DNA of 64,000 nucleotides from Amycolatopsis echigonensis. GTDB lineage: Bacteria; Actinomycetota; Actinomycetes; Mycobacteriales; Pseudonocardiaceae. The notes below the pieces were generated by a model, which did no database searches, had not been told where the DNA came from, and worked only from the letters and a program-made list of their open reading frames with translations. This document shows positions 41,758 to 49,482 of this stretch, piece after piece. Numbering within the stretch: the stretch's first letter is position 1; every line of letters begins with the position of its first letter. Both the position numbers and the translations under genes were made by a program. The DNA lies in assembly GCF_014174495.1 (NCBI RefSeq), contig NZ_JACJHR010000006.1, positions 124,001 to 188,000 of the forward strand, in the 5' to 3' direction.

Positions 41758-43837
41758 CGACGCGCTGGTCAAGGCTGATCCGATACTCGATGGCGAGTTG
41801 GTGGATGACACGTTGCCTCAGCCGCGTCCGCGGAAGCGGCTTGAGTCCTGGTGGCTGCGGTCGCGGTGGGTGCCGACGTGGTTAAAGGACCGGAACCAGA
41901 TACGGCAAGCGGCGAAGGACTTCGTTGCGGGTGTGGCGCGTTCGCCGTTCCGTTGTTTGGGCGCGGTGGCGCGTGGGTTGGTCGCGGCTGCGCGGTGGTG
42001 GCGAGCTTGGGTGACCGTTCGGGACTTCCGGGAGGCGGCGGAACAGTCCGAGAAGCTGGCGGACAAGTTCGCCGATATCCGGGCGCTGACATTGTTTCGG
42101 TGGAAGGTCACCGGTGCGGTTGTGGCTGGTGCGGCTGCGGTGACGCTGCTGGCTGACCTGGTCTACGGCATCGTTGCTCTTTGGATTGTCGGTGGAGTCT
42201 TGGCGGTTGCGTTGGCCGTGCTCGGACGGCAGCGCGAAGGGAGTCCGGGACGAAAGGCGGTGCTGGCCGGGCCGCGGACGTTGCGCTGGACGATGGATCC
42301 GCAGGTGCTGGTCGACGCGTTCCGGGACGCGAAGCTGGTCGGCAAGGACGAGACGTTGCGGCTGGTCGAGCGCGCGACGCGGATGGGCGACGGCTGGGCG
42401 ATCACCGTGGATCTTCCGGCTACGCGGAAGGCCGCGGACGTGATCAAGAACCGGGAGGCGCTGGCGTCGGCGCTCGCAGTGGATGAGGTGCAGCTGATCG
42501 TGGAGCGGGTGCGCGGTAACGGCGGGCACGCTGGCCGGGTCGCGATGTGGGTTGCCGATGAGGATCCGTACGCATCGGCTCCGCGGAGGACACCGTTGCT
42601 CGACGCGGCGCGGTGGGATGCGTGGCGGCCGGTCCCGTTCGGACGGGATGCGCGGGACCGGCGGGTGGATCTTCCGTTGGTGTGGACGTCGTTGCTGGTT
42701 GGGGCGATTCCTCGGCAGGGCAAGACATTCGCGGCGCGGTTGGCTGCGGCTGGGCTGGTGCTTGACCCGTTCACACGGCTCTATGTGGCGGATTTCAAGG
42801 CTGGGAAGGACTGGGACGCGGCTGGGCGCGTCGCGCATCGGTTCATGTCGGGTGATGAGCCGGAGCACGTGTTGGCGCTGGTCGGGTGGCTGGTGGAGCT
42901 GGTCGGCGAGGTGCAGGGGCGATTCCGGCGGATGCGGGAACTGGACGACGAGACGTGTCCGGAGTCGAAGGTGACGCCGGCGATGTCGCGGGACCGGGCG
43001 CTGGATATGCCGATCACGGCGATTTTCGTGGACGAGGTGCAGGTTCCGCTGGAGGACCGGACGCCGGTCAAGGTCGAGGGCAAGACGTTGACGGCGGGCG
43101 AGTACGTCGGCGAGTTGTTGACGTGGCTGGCTAAGAAGGGTCCGGCGGCGGGGATTGTGTTGGTGTTGGCTACCCAGCGGCCGGACTCGAAGACGATTCC
43201 GTCTGGCCTGCGGGCGGTGCTTGGGTCGCGGTTCGCGTTGCGTGTCATGGATTGGCGGGACAGCAACATCGTGCTCGGTGAGCAGATGAACACGCGGGGG
43301 TATGACAGCAGTCGGTTGCTGGCGTCGCATAAGGGGGTTGGGATTCTCCGGCCGGACGGGGATGCGCAGGCTGGTGGGGATGTGCTGGCGCTGACTGTGC
43401 GGACGTACTACATGCCGAATGAGGATTGGCAGACGATCTGTCGCCGTGGTCGGGAGCTGCGTGAAGCTGAGGGGACTCTGACCGGGCACGCGGCCGGGAC
43501 GGACTTGGCGCTGGAGAACACCTTGAAGGTGCTCGCGCAGGCAGAGGCCGCAGCGCCTGCCGTGCTGCCAGAGCCGCTCGCGTCTCTCGCTGCCTACCTG
43601 GATGGCGACGAGCGGGAGTTCATCCCGACAGCTGAGCTGGTCGAGGCGTTGGCGGTGGACGCGAAGGAGTTCGCACAGCTGATGGCGGACCTTGGCTGCC
43701 AGGGCAGGCGCGGGCGAGTATCCGGCGAGGACGGGCATGTCAGGCAGGTTCGGGGCTACCTGAGGGCTGAAATCAGTGCATCGATCGACCGAGAACGAAC
43801 ACGAGCCGGCGAGGTGGGCGGGGGTACCGAATCATGA
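41750..43837 (+). CDS. FtsK/SpoIIIE-type DNA translocase (TraB-like)
   Basis: A 695-residue ATPase. Two membrane helices lie around residues 115-160 (VTGAVVAGAAAVTLLADLVYG, IVALWIVGGVLAVALAVLG). The motor domain has the Walker A GAIPRQGKT at residues 318-326, VADFKAGKDW after it, and Walker B AIFVDEV at about 424, then a VLATQRPDSKTIPSGLRAVLG motif. The last 100 residues resemble a winged-helix DNA-reading domain. Such proteins move double-stranded DNA between actinomycete cells. ATG 41750 overlaps the preceding stop. Its position next to the recombinase marks the conjugative core of the element. Confidence 0.85.
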   Translation: MADDALVKADPILDGELVDDTLPQPRPRKRLESWWLRSRWVPTWLKDRNQIRQAAKDFVAGVARSPFRCLGAVARGLVAAARWWRAWVTVRDFREAAEQSEKLADKFADIRALTLFRWKVTGAVVAGAAAVTLLADLVYGIVALWIVGGVLAVALAVLGRQREGSPGRKAVLAGPRTLRWTMDPQVLVDAFRDAKLVGKDETLRLVERATRMGDGWAITVDLPATRKAADVIKNREALASALAVDEVQLIVERVRGNGGHAGRVAMWVADEDPYASAPRRTPLLDAARWDAWRPVPFGRDARDRRVDLPLVWTSLLVGAIPRQGKTFAARLAAAGLVLDPFTRLYVADFKAGKDWDAAGRVAHRFMSGDEPEHVLALVGWLVELVGEVQGRFRRMRELDDETCPESKVTPAMSRDRALDMPITAIFVDEVQVPLEDRTPVKVEGKTLTAGEYVGELLTWLAKKGPAAGIVLVLATQRPDSKTIPSGLRAVLGSRFALRVMDWRDSNIVLGEQMNTRGYDSSRLLASHKGVGILRPDGDAQAGGDVLALTVRTYYMPNEDWQTICRRGRELREAEGTLTGHAAGTDLALENTLKVLAQAEAAAPAVLPEPLASLAAYLDGDEREFIPTAELVEALAVDAKEFAQLMADLGCQGRRGRVSGEDGHVRQVRGYLRAEISASIDRERTRAGEVGGGTES

Positions 43838-43995
43838 CGCGCCGCGAAACCTCATCCAGCGACGTTCGGGTTATCCTGCCAGTGAAGACGCCGACACTGA
43901 CCGTGCCTGCGGCACGAGCACTGCTGGCGATCCTGATCGAACTGACTGCGGTTCCGGTCCTGGAACCGGTCGAGGGGGTGCAGCATGACGGCTGA
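43834..43995 (+). CDS. Small protein between translocase and recombinase
   Basis: A 53-residue protein starting at ATG 43834, overlapping the translocase stop, and ending 11 bases inside the recombinase gene. It has a central hydrophobic stretch (RALLAILIELTAVPVLEP). The double overlap, as with the neighbouring genes, argues that it is translated. No family is recognised. It may only serve to couple translation to the recombinase. Confidence 0.45.
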   Translation: MTRRETSSSDVRVILPVKTPTLTVPAARALLAILIELTAVPVLEPVEGVQHDG

Positions 43996-45736
43996 TTTCA
44001 TCAGTGACCCGTGGGCGACGCTGGACGAGATTCTGGGTGTCCAGGCGGTCGAGCCGGTCGACGAGGGCATCGGGCCGGTCGCGTTCTACGGGCGGTGCTC
44101 GACGGAGGACAACCAGGACCCGGAGACTTCGTTGGGCTGGCAGCTCGGGAACGCGCGGAAGTTCGTGGAGCCGTTCGGCGGGCGCGTGACCACCGAGTAT
44201 TTCGACGTAGGTCAGTCGCGGTCAGTCCCGTGGGAGCGGAGAAATGAGGCTTCGCGGCTGTTGGCTGCGCTCAAGGATCCGCGTCGCGGCTGGAATGCCA
44301 TCGTCGTCGGTGAGGGCACGCGGTGCTGGTTCGGCAACCAGTTCTCGCTGATCGCACCGCGGTTCGCGGCGTACGGAGTGGACCTGTGGGTGCCAGAGCT
44401 GGGTGGAAGGTTCGATCCGCGGAATCCATCGCACAAGATGCTGATGAGCGTGCTCGGCGGGATGAGCGAGTCGGAGCGGCAGCACGTGCAAGCCCGGGTG
44501 CGGGCGGCGATGGACACGCAGGTGATCAACGAGGGCCGTCATCAAGGTGGCCGCGCACCATACGGATACGTGGTGGTCGACGGCGGACCGCATCCGAATC
44601 CGCGGAAGGCGGCGGAGGGGTTCCGGCTGCGATTGCTGGATGTGGACGAGTTCGCCGCGGATGTGGTCCGGCGGATCTTCGCCGCCTACCTGGACGGCTG
44701 GGGTGACCGGGCGATCGCCAATGAGCTGAACCGGCTCGGGATTCCGTGCCCGTCGGCGCACAAGCCAGCGCAGAACCGGCACCGGTTCGCGGACGGCTGG
44801 CAGGGCAGCACGGTGCGGTCGATCGTGGAGAACCCGCGGTACACCGGTTACGCGTTCTTCGGGCGTTGGACGCGGCAAGAGATGCTGTTGGATCCGGAGG
44901 ACGTGGCGGCCGGGAACGTCGTGCGGTTCAAGCGGGCAGCACCGGAGCGCGTTGTCCGCTCGCGCAAGCCTGCGCACCCGGAAATCATCTCAGTGGAGGA
45001 CTTCACGCGGGCTCAGCTGCTGCGCCGTTCCAAAGCCGCTGGTGGACTCCGGACCGCGCGGAAGACCGAGCGGTCTGCGCGCGCGGTCAAGCACCAGTAC
45101 TTGTTCCGCGGCTTGATTCGCTGTGTGGCGTGCGGACGGAAGATGGAGGGCAGTCCGCGCAAGCACGGCATGTACTACCGGTGCCCCGCGCGGACGCTTG
45201 CTCCGGGCTCACCGGCCTTGGCGAGTCACCCGCCGACGATCTACCTGCGGGAAGAGCCTCTACGGGATGCGGTGAACGGCTGGATTGGGGAGCTGTTCGA
45301 TCCGAAGAACGTGGATCGGACCGTGAAGCGGCTGCTGGAGGCGCAGCCTGCGGCCAAGTCAGGGAGTGACGGCGCAGTTCGGCGGCGGTTGGAGGAGGCC
45401 GAGGCCAAGATTCGGCGGTTCCAGGACGCCATCGCGGCTGGGATCGACCCGGCGGCGGTCGTAGAGAGCATCAACCAGGCGCAGGCGGATAGAGCGGTGG
45501 CGCAGGCCGAGCTGGCGAACCGGGGAGAGCCCGCCGGGCTGAGCGAGGCCGAGGTCTACGCGATGATCGACTCGCTCGGCGACATCGGCGCTGCGCTGAC
45601 CGACTCGGAACCGGGGAAGCTGGCCCAGCTCTACCGGGACCTTGCTCTTGACCTGCGGTTCGACCACGAAAAAGAGGCCGTCGATCTGACGGCCTCTCCA
45701 CGGGTGAATAATGTGTGTGTCCGAGGGGGGACTTGA
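43985..45736 (+). CDS. Large serine recombinase at tRNA-Leu
   Basis: A 583-residue serine recombinase. The N-terminal resolvase domain has FYGRCSTEDNQDP with catalytic Ser39, a recombinase domain (GRHQGGRAPYGYVV, RAIANELNRLGIPCPS, IVENPRYTGYAFF), a zinc ribbon with RCVACGRKMEG and YRC, and a C-terminal coiled coil (about residues 470-515). ATG 43985 overlaps the preceding gene. The stop lies inside tRNA-Leu, and codons 561-570 contain the tRNA's terminator hairpin, so the last part of the protein is encoded by what was probably the chromosomal side of the attachment site. The final residues VRGGT* are read from the tRNA 3' end. Confidence 0.88.
   Translation: MTADFISDPWATLDEILGVQAVEPVDEGIGPVAFYGRCSTEDNQDPETSLGWQLGNARKFVEPFGGRVTTEYFDVGQSRSVPWERRNEASRLLAALKDPRRGWNAIVVGEGTRCWFGNQFSLIAPRFAAYGVDLWVPELGGRFDPRNPSHKMLMSVLGGMSESERQHVQARVRAAMDTQVINEGRHQGGRAPYGYVVVDGGPHPNPRKAAEGFRLRLLDVDEFAADVVRRIFAAYLDGWGDRAIANELNRLGIPCPSAHKPAQNRHRFADGWQGSTVRSIVENPRYTGYAFFGRWTRQEMLLDPEDVAAGNVVRFKRAAPERVVRSRKPAHPEIISVEDFTRAQLLRRSKAAGGLRTARKTERSARAVKHQYLFRGLIRCVACGRKMEGSPRKHGMYYRCPARTLAPGSPALASHPPTIYLREEPLRDAVNGWIGELFDPKNVDRTVKRLLEAQPAAKSGSDGAVRRRLEEAEAKIRRFQDAIAAGIDPAAVVESINQAQADRAVAQAELANRGEPAGLSEAEVYAMIDSLGDIGAALTDSEPGKLAQLYRDLALDLRFDHEKEAVDLTASPRVNNVCVRGGT
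45673..45697 (-). terminator. tRNA-Leu terminator inside the recombinase gene
   Basis: AGAGGCCGTC (45673-45682) and GACGGCCTCT (45688-45697) form a 10-bp stem with a five-base loop. Read on the minus strand it is followed by a run of T (AAAAA at 45669-45673 on the plus strand), so it is a proper intrinsic terminator 21 bases beyond the tRNA 3' end. It lies entirely within the recombinase reading frame. Confidence 0.7.
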
Positions 45737-45801
45737 ACCCCCACGTCCGTTAAGGACACTAGCACCTCAAGCTAGCGCGTCTGCCATTCCGCCACTCGGA
45801 C
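45718..45801 (-). tRNA. tRNA-Leu (anticodon GAG)
   Basis: The minus strand folds as a class II tRNA: acceptor GTCCGAG/CTCGGAC, D-arm region, anticodon stem CTAGC/GCTAG with loop TTGAGGT and anticodon GAG, a long variable arm (GTGTCCTTAACGGACG), and T-arm GGGGGTTCAAGTCCCCC. The discriminator base is A and no CCA is encoded. GAG reads CUC leucine codons. Its 3' end is overlapped by the serine recombinase gene. Confidence 0.93.
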
Positions 45802-45815
45802 TTGCTGATGAAGAG

Positions 45816-45844
45816 AGTATACGACGGCGGGACACGTCTTTTCA
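45816..45844 (-). promoter_or_regulatory. tRNA-Leu promoter
   Basis: On the minus strand a -35-like TGAAAA (45844-45839) and a -10 TATACT (45821-45816) are 17 bp apart. Transcription would start about eight bases before the tRNA, a typical layout for a tRNA gene. Confidence 0.6.
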
Positions 45845-46113
45845 GGGGGGTGTGGAAGAGCGCCGGAGGTTCGCATGAGAGGATCATCTGTTCTGGACAT
45901 CCGGGATCCAGTGTAAGTATCCGCAGGTCATCGGCCTGAGGGTGAGGGGCAAGCCAAGATTCCCGTGGTCACCGGGAGCATGCGGCTGATCTTGCCAGGC
46001 GGACGATTTGGCGGAACGGGGTCCGCGCTCCGGCTGGAGTCATCGCATTCGCGTGGTCGATTAAAGGGGCTCGGCGGGGGCAGCCGTGGGGAACCTGTCA
46101 GCGAGAACTGAGG
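45845..46113. other. Intergenic region between tRNA-Leu and exporter gene
   Basis: I see no gene. A 13-residue open frame at 45875-45916 has a GGAGG site before it but no other support. The right part should hold the end of the minus-strand exporter transcript. Confidence 0.5.
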
Positions 46114-46833
46114 TCAGGCGCCGATCATTGTGACGAGGCCGGACACCACGATCAGCCCGACGATTGCCCTGTCGAACACCGTGCGGGGGACTCGGCCGAT
46201 GAGGCGGCCGCCGAGGATGTTGCCGGCTAGGGCGGCCAGGACCAGGATCGGGAGTCGGGCGCCTAGGGCGGTGGTGTCGAGTTGGCCTGCGGTGACCAGG
46301 AGGAGCAGCGACAGGCAGTTCGTGACTACGAAATAGCCTGCCAGGTCTCCGACGAAGGTTCTTGGCGGGACTTTTGCCGAGGCGAGCAGGACGGCGGGTG
46401 GGGCGCCGTTCAGGGACGTTGTGGTGGAGAGGTAGCCGCCTAGTAGGCCCGCGACCGTTTGTTTGACGGTGGTCGCGGGGTGGGCTTCGCGGGTGGGGCG
46501 GAGAAGCAGGCGCAGGCCGGAAAGCACGACCACGGTGCCGGCCAGGATGCGGAGGGCGTGGGGCGGCAGCAGGTGCAGGGTGAGTGCGCCGGCGGCTGCG
46601 CCGGGGAGGCTTGCTGCGCCGAGGATCGCTACGCGGCGCCAGTCGATGTGGTTTCGTTCGCGGTGGAGGACGGCGAGCCTGGTGATCATCGTCGCGAAGA
46701 GGTTGATCACGACTACCTGCGGCAGCGGCAATCCGATGAGCAACAGCAGGGGAGTGCCGACCAAGGACGCGCCGAATCCGGTCAGGCCGCCGATGAAGCC
46801 CGCGAAGGCGACGGCCAGTGCGCCGAGGATCAT
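46114..46833 (-). CDS. TauE/SafE-type sulfite exporter (second copy)
   Basis: A 239-residue membrane protein with seven or eight helices in two repeats: FIGGLTGFGASLVGTPLLLLIGLP at the start and AGLLGGYLSTTTSLNGAPPAVLL in the second half are the TauE/SafE signatures. The family exports sulfite or related organosulfur anions. It follows the first copy after 58 bases on the same strand. The two may form a heteromer, since each is short for this family. An operator shared with the taurine genes lies upstream of the pair, which supports a role in removing the sulfite made by Xsc. Confidence 0.82.
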   Translation of the reverse strand: MILGALAVAFAGFIGGLTGFGASLVGTPLLLLIGLPLPQVVVINLFATMITRLAVLHRERNHIDWRRVAILGAASLPGAAAGALTLHLLPPHALRILAGTVVVLSGLRLLLRPTREAHPATTVKQTVAGLLGGYLSTTTSLNGAPPAVLLASAKVPPRTFVGDLAGYFVVTNCLSLLLLVTAGQLDTTALGARLPILVLAALAGNILGGRLIGRVPRTVFDRAIVGLIVVSGLVTMIGA

Positions 46834-46891
46834 GCGTTCGCCTGCCAGGTCTCCGAGAGGGGCAGCGCCATCGAGGGGAGTACGGAGCGGG

Positions 46892-47638
46892 TCACGCGAC
46901 GACCGCCTGGCCTACCAACGCAAGCGACAGCACGGCGAGGATTCCCAGTACGATCCGGCGGACATCGCCGCCGCCGTGGCGGTACAGCCAGGTTCCGGCG
47001 GCGACTCCGGCCAGGGCGATGGGGAGGAACAGTGCGGTTTGCCAGAGGACGTCGGAGGTGAGCAGGCCGCCGGTGCCCGCGGTGGCGACTGTCATCGAGT
47101 CGGCGGCCAGGAAGAAGACGACCAGGCTCGCCCGATTCACCGCCATCGGCAGCGGGGACGCCAGGTACATCAGGACTACTGGCGGACCGCCCATTCCGCA
47201 GGCCCCGTTGAGGACTCCGAAGGCTGTTCCCATGCCGGCGCAGGCCGCGCGGCCGGGCAGACGGCGGGTTCGGTGGCTGAAGGCCAGGGCTAGCGCGGAG
47301 ACTCCGACGGCGAGTCCGACGGTCAGTCGGGTTGCTCGTTCGGGCAGGGCGGCGAGGAGCCAGATGCCGAGCGGCAGGCCGAGAAGTGCGCCGGTGAGCA
47401 GCCAGCGGACGGATGGGCGGTGGGCGTCTGGCCAGGCTTTGGGCAGCAGCGACACGCTGGCGGCTACTTCCAGCAGGAGCGTGCTCGGGACGACGGCGGG
47501 CGGCGGGAGCACCAGGCAGAGGCAGCTCACCCACACCAGGGACGCGCCGAAGCCGGAGTAGCCGCGGATCAGGCCGCCGGCAAGCAAAGCGGCGACGGCG
47601 AAGGCCATCGCCGCGGGGGGCAGCTGCCAGAAGGTCAT
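46892..47638 (-). CDS. TauE/SafE-type sulfite exporter (first copy)
   Basis: A 248-residue membrane protein with eight predicted helices. AALLAGGLIRGYSGFGASLVWVSCLCLVLPP and AAFGVLNGACGMGGPPVVLMYLASP-like stretches match the TauE/SafE pattern with Gly-rich helix starts. ATG 47638 is used. The gene lies 82 bases downstream of a tandem CTGG repeat that also precedes tpa, ald and pta. It is the first gene of a two-gene minus-strand operon. Export of sulfite across the cell membrane would protect the cell during growth on taurine. Confidence 0.83.
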   Translation of the reverse strand: MTFWQLPPAAMAFAVAALLAGGLIRGYSGFGASLVWVSCLCLVLPPPAVVPSTLLLEVAASVSLLPKAWPDAHRPSVRWLLTGALLGLPLGIWLLAALPERATRLTVGLAVGVSALALAFSHRTRRLPGRAACAGMGTAFGVLNGACGMGGPPVVLMYLASPLPMAVNRASLVVFFLAADSMTVATAGTGGLLTSDVLWQTALFLPIALAGVAAGTWLYRHGGGDVRRIVLGILAVLSLALVGQAVVA

Positions 47639-47719
47639 CGGCGGGCTAAGGACGGGTGCGGCATCAGACCTCCACGGCGCGGGCGGACCGCTCTACCTTG
47701 CGGTACGTCTGGCCGTGGC

Positions 47720-47754
47720 GGTAGGTCCAGAATCGCGGCATCGAGGGGTGCCAG
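47720..47754 (-). promoter_or_regulatory. Tandem CTGG operator, exporter operon
   Basis: On the minus strand CTGGCACCCCT (from 47754) and CTGGACCTACC (from 47730) start exactly 24 bp apart. The same arrangement occurs at five other promoters of the taurine locus, so it is a likely site of the MocR/TauR-type regulator. Confidence 0.55.
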
Positions 47755-47770
47755 CCGGGACGAGAACGGT

Positions 47771-47815
47771 CCAGCCGGGTGTGTGGCCTCCCCGAAGGAC
47801 CACGCACCCGGCTGG
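47771..47815. terminator. Strong hairpin after the amino-acid permease gene
   Basis: CCAGCCGGGTGTGTGG (47771-47786) pairs with CCACGCACCCGGCTGG (47800-47815) with one mismatch, giving a 16-bp stem and 13-base loop eight bases past the permease stop. It ends the permease transcript before the exporter operon. Confidence 0.65.
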
Positions 47816-47822
47816 CGAATCG

Positions 47823-49250
47823 TCAGGGTGAAGCGACTCCGGCCTCTCCTCGCGAGGAGTCCGTCTCCGCCGTCACCGCGGGACCGACTGGGCGGCGCTT
47901 CCGGAACTGGTACGCGATCAGGATCAGCGTCAGGGTCACCGCGCTGAGCCAGAACTGCGAGCGGGTCGACGGGAGGAACGCCATGGCCAGGATGACCGCC
48001 GCCATCAACGCGATCGTCGCGTAGCTGAGCCACGGGAACAGCCACATCTTCAGGCCCAGCGCTCCCGGGTCGGTGTTCTGCAGGCGCTTTCGCAGGCGGA
48101 CCTGGGCCAGGGCGATGGCCAGGTACACGAAGAGCGCGACCGCACCGTAGGAGTTCACCAGGAACTGGAAGATGAGGTTCGGCGAGGTGTAAGCGGCGAT
48201 GACGGAGACGTAACCGATGATCGTCCCGGCGAGGATGGCACGGCGGGGGACGCCGCTGCGGGACAGTTTCGTGAACATCTTCGGGGCGTCGCCGTTGCGG
48301 GTCAGCGCGAACAGCATCCGCGAGGACGTGTAGAGCGCCGAGTTGAGGCAGGAGAGCACCGCGGTCAGGACGATCGCGTTCATGATCGTCGCGACTGCGG
48401 GGATGCCCAGGACGTCCAGGACCGCGGCGTACGGGCTGACGGCGGTGTCAGGCGCGTTCCACGCCTTGACCGCGACCACGACGAAGACCGAGCCGACGTA
48501 GAACAGCACCACGCGGAACACGATGGAGCGCATGGCCTTGGCGATCGCGCGCCGCGGTTCGGCGGACTCCGCCGCGGCGATGGTGACGATCTCCGCGCCG
48601 GTGTAGAAGCCGACGCACGGAACCACCGCGGCCAGCACGGCGCCGATGCCCATCGGGGCGAAACCGCCGTGCGAGACCAGGTTGCCGACGCCTCCGTGCG
48701 AGCCGGGCCAGACGCCGAACAGGTACAGGGCTCCGACCACCAGGAACACGACGATCGCGATGACCTTGATGGACGAGAACCAGTACTCGAACTCGCCGTA
48801 AGACCGAGCCGACACCAGGTTCGTGGCGGTGAGCAGCAGGAGCAGGCCGAGGCTCAGCACCCACAGGGGCACGTTCGGCAGCCACAGCTGCAGGATCCGG
48901 CCGCCGGCGACCGCTTCGACGGCCACCACGATCACGAAGAAGTACCAGTACATCCAGCCGACGGTGAAGCCGGCCCGGTTGCCCATCGCCTCCCTGGCGT
49001 AGACGTAGAACGAGCCGAGCGCGGGCCGCGCGACGGTCATTTCGGCCAGCATCCGCATGATGAGGACGGTGATCAGCCCGGCGATCAGGAACGAGACCAC
49101 CGCCGCGGGCCCGGCCGACTGGATGACCACGCCGCTTCCGACGAACAGGCCGGCCCCGATCACGCCGCCCAGGGCGATCAGATTCATGTGGCGTTGCTTG
49201 AGGCCGGGTTTGAGGCCGCTCTCGGCGGCTGTTTCCGGTGCAGAACCCAC
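47823..49250 (-). CDS. APC-family amino-acid permease
   Basis: A 475-residue transporter with twelve predicted helices. KPGLKQRHMNLIALGGVIGAGLFVGSG at the start and the GFYTGAEIVTIAAAESAEPRRAI block are typical of the amino-acid/GABA permease group. GTG 49250 is chosen because GGAAGGAGGAG lies directly before it; a longer frame to 49424 lacks such a site and crosses the likely promoter. A tandem CTGG operator lies about 117 bases upstream, so it is probably induced with the taurine genes and may take up taurine or a related amino acid. The substrate is inferred from this context. Confidence 0.85.
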   Translation of the reverse strand: MGSAPETAAESGLKPGLKQRHMNLIALGGVIGAGLFVGSGVVIQSAGPAAVVSFLIAGLITVLIMRMLAEMTVARPALGSFYVYAREAMGNRAGFTVGWMYWYFFVIVVAVEAVAGGRILQLWLPNVPLWVLSLGLLLLLTATNLVSARSYGEFEYWFSSIKVIAIVVFLVVGALYLFGVWPGSHGGVGNLVSHGGFAPMGIGAVLAAVVPCVGFYTGAEIVTIAAAESAEPRRAIAKAMRSIVFRVVLFYVGSVFVVVAVKAWNAPDTAVSPYAAVLDVLGIPAVATIMNAIVLTAVLSCLNSALYTSSRMLFALTRNGDAPKMFTKLSRSGVPRRAILAGTIIGYVSVIAAYTSPNLIFQFLVNSYGAVALFVYLAIALAQVRLRKRLQNTDPGALGLKMWLFPWLSYATIALMAAVILAMAFLPSTRSQFWLSAVTLTLILIAYQFRKRRPVGPAVTAETDSSRGEAGVASP

Positions 49251-49366
49251 GTCTCCTCCTTCCGGCGGCGCCGGGGGACCTCGATGTCCCCGCGCCGGCC
49301 GCCGCCGCGATGTCGCTGAGAGCTGCTGTGTGGTTCCCGTCACCGTAAGAAGGGACAGGCCCCTCC

Positions 49367-49401
49367 GCGAGAGCCAGATACCACCGATGCTCTGGGACCA
49401 G
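49367..49401 (-). promoter_or_regulatory. Tandem CTGG operator, permease
   Basis: On the minus strand CTGGTCCCAGA (from 49401) and CTGGCTCTCGC (from 49377) start 24 bp apart, as at the other taurine-locus promoters. The distance to the start codon is longer here than elsewhere. Confidence 0.5.
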
Positions 49402-49424
49402 AACGCACCGGTCCCGGACAGCAC

Positions 49425-49471
49425 GACGGGCGCCGGGTGCCCCGTAACCTGCGAGGTACCCAGCGCCCGTC
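49425..49471. terminator. Hairpin after tpa
   Basis: GACGGGCGCCGGGT (49425-49438) pairs with ACCCAGCGCCCGTC (49458-49471) with one mismatch. It lies 12 bases past the tpa stop and separates tpa from the permease promoter. Confidence 0.55.
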
Positions 49472-49482
49472 CTGGCTATCCG

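Larger units (their letters stand above)
30085..45726. mobile_element. Candidate integrative element at tRNA-Leu, with defence-like cargo
   Basis: The right end is firm in kind: a serine recombinase gene runs into the 3' end of tRNA-Leu, preceded by FtsK/TraB-like, excisionase-like, WhiB-like and DUF2637-like genes typical of actinomycete integrative elements. The left end is a guess. The 10-bp GTGTCCGAGG at 45717-45726, which covers the tRNA 3' end, recurs at 30085-30094 just past the terminator of the first recombinase. If this is the attachment repeat the element is about 15.6 kb. No replication initiator gene was found, so it may be a mobilisable rather than self-replicating element. The low-GC island inside could be cargo or an older, nested insertion. 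Confidence 0.4.

Noticed and set aside
45875..45916. A 13-codon frame after tRNA-Leu with GGAGG upstream
   Set aside because: Too short to judge and without any downstream gene on the same strand that it could lead.
47664..47741. A 25-codon minus-strand frame before the exporter operon
   Set aside because: It overlaps the tandem CTGG operator, has no ribosome-binding site and no recognisable content.
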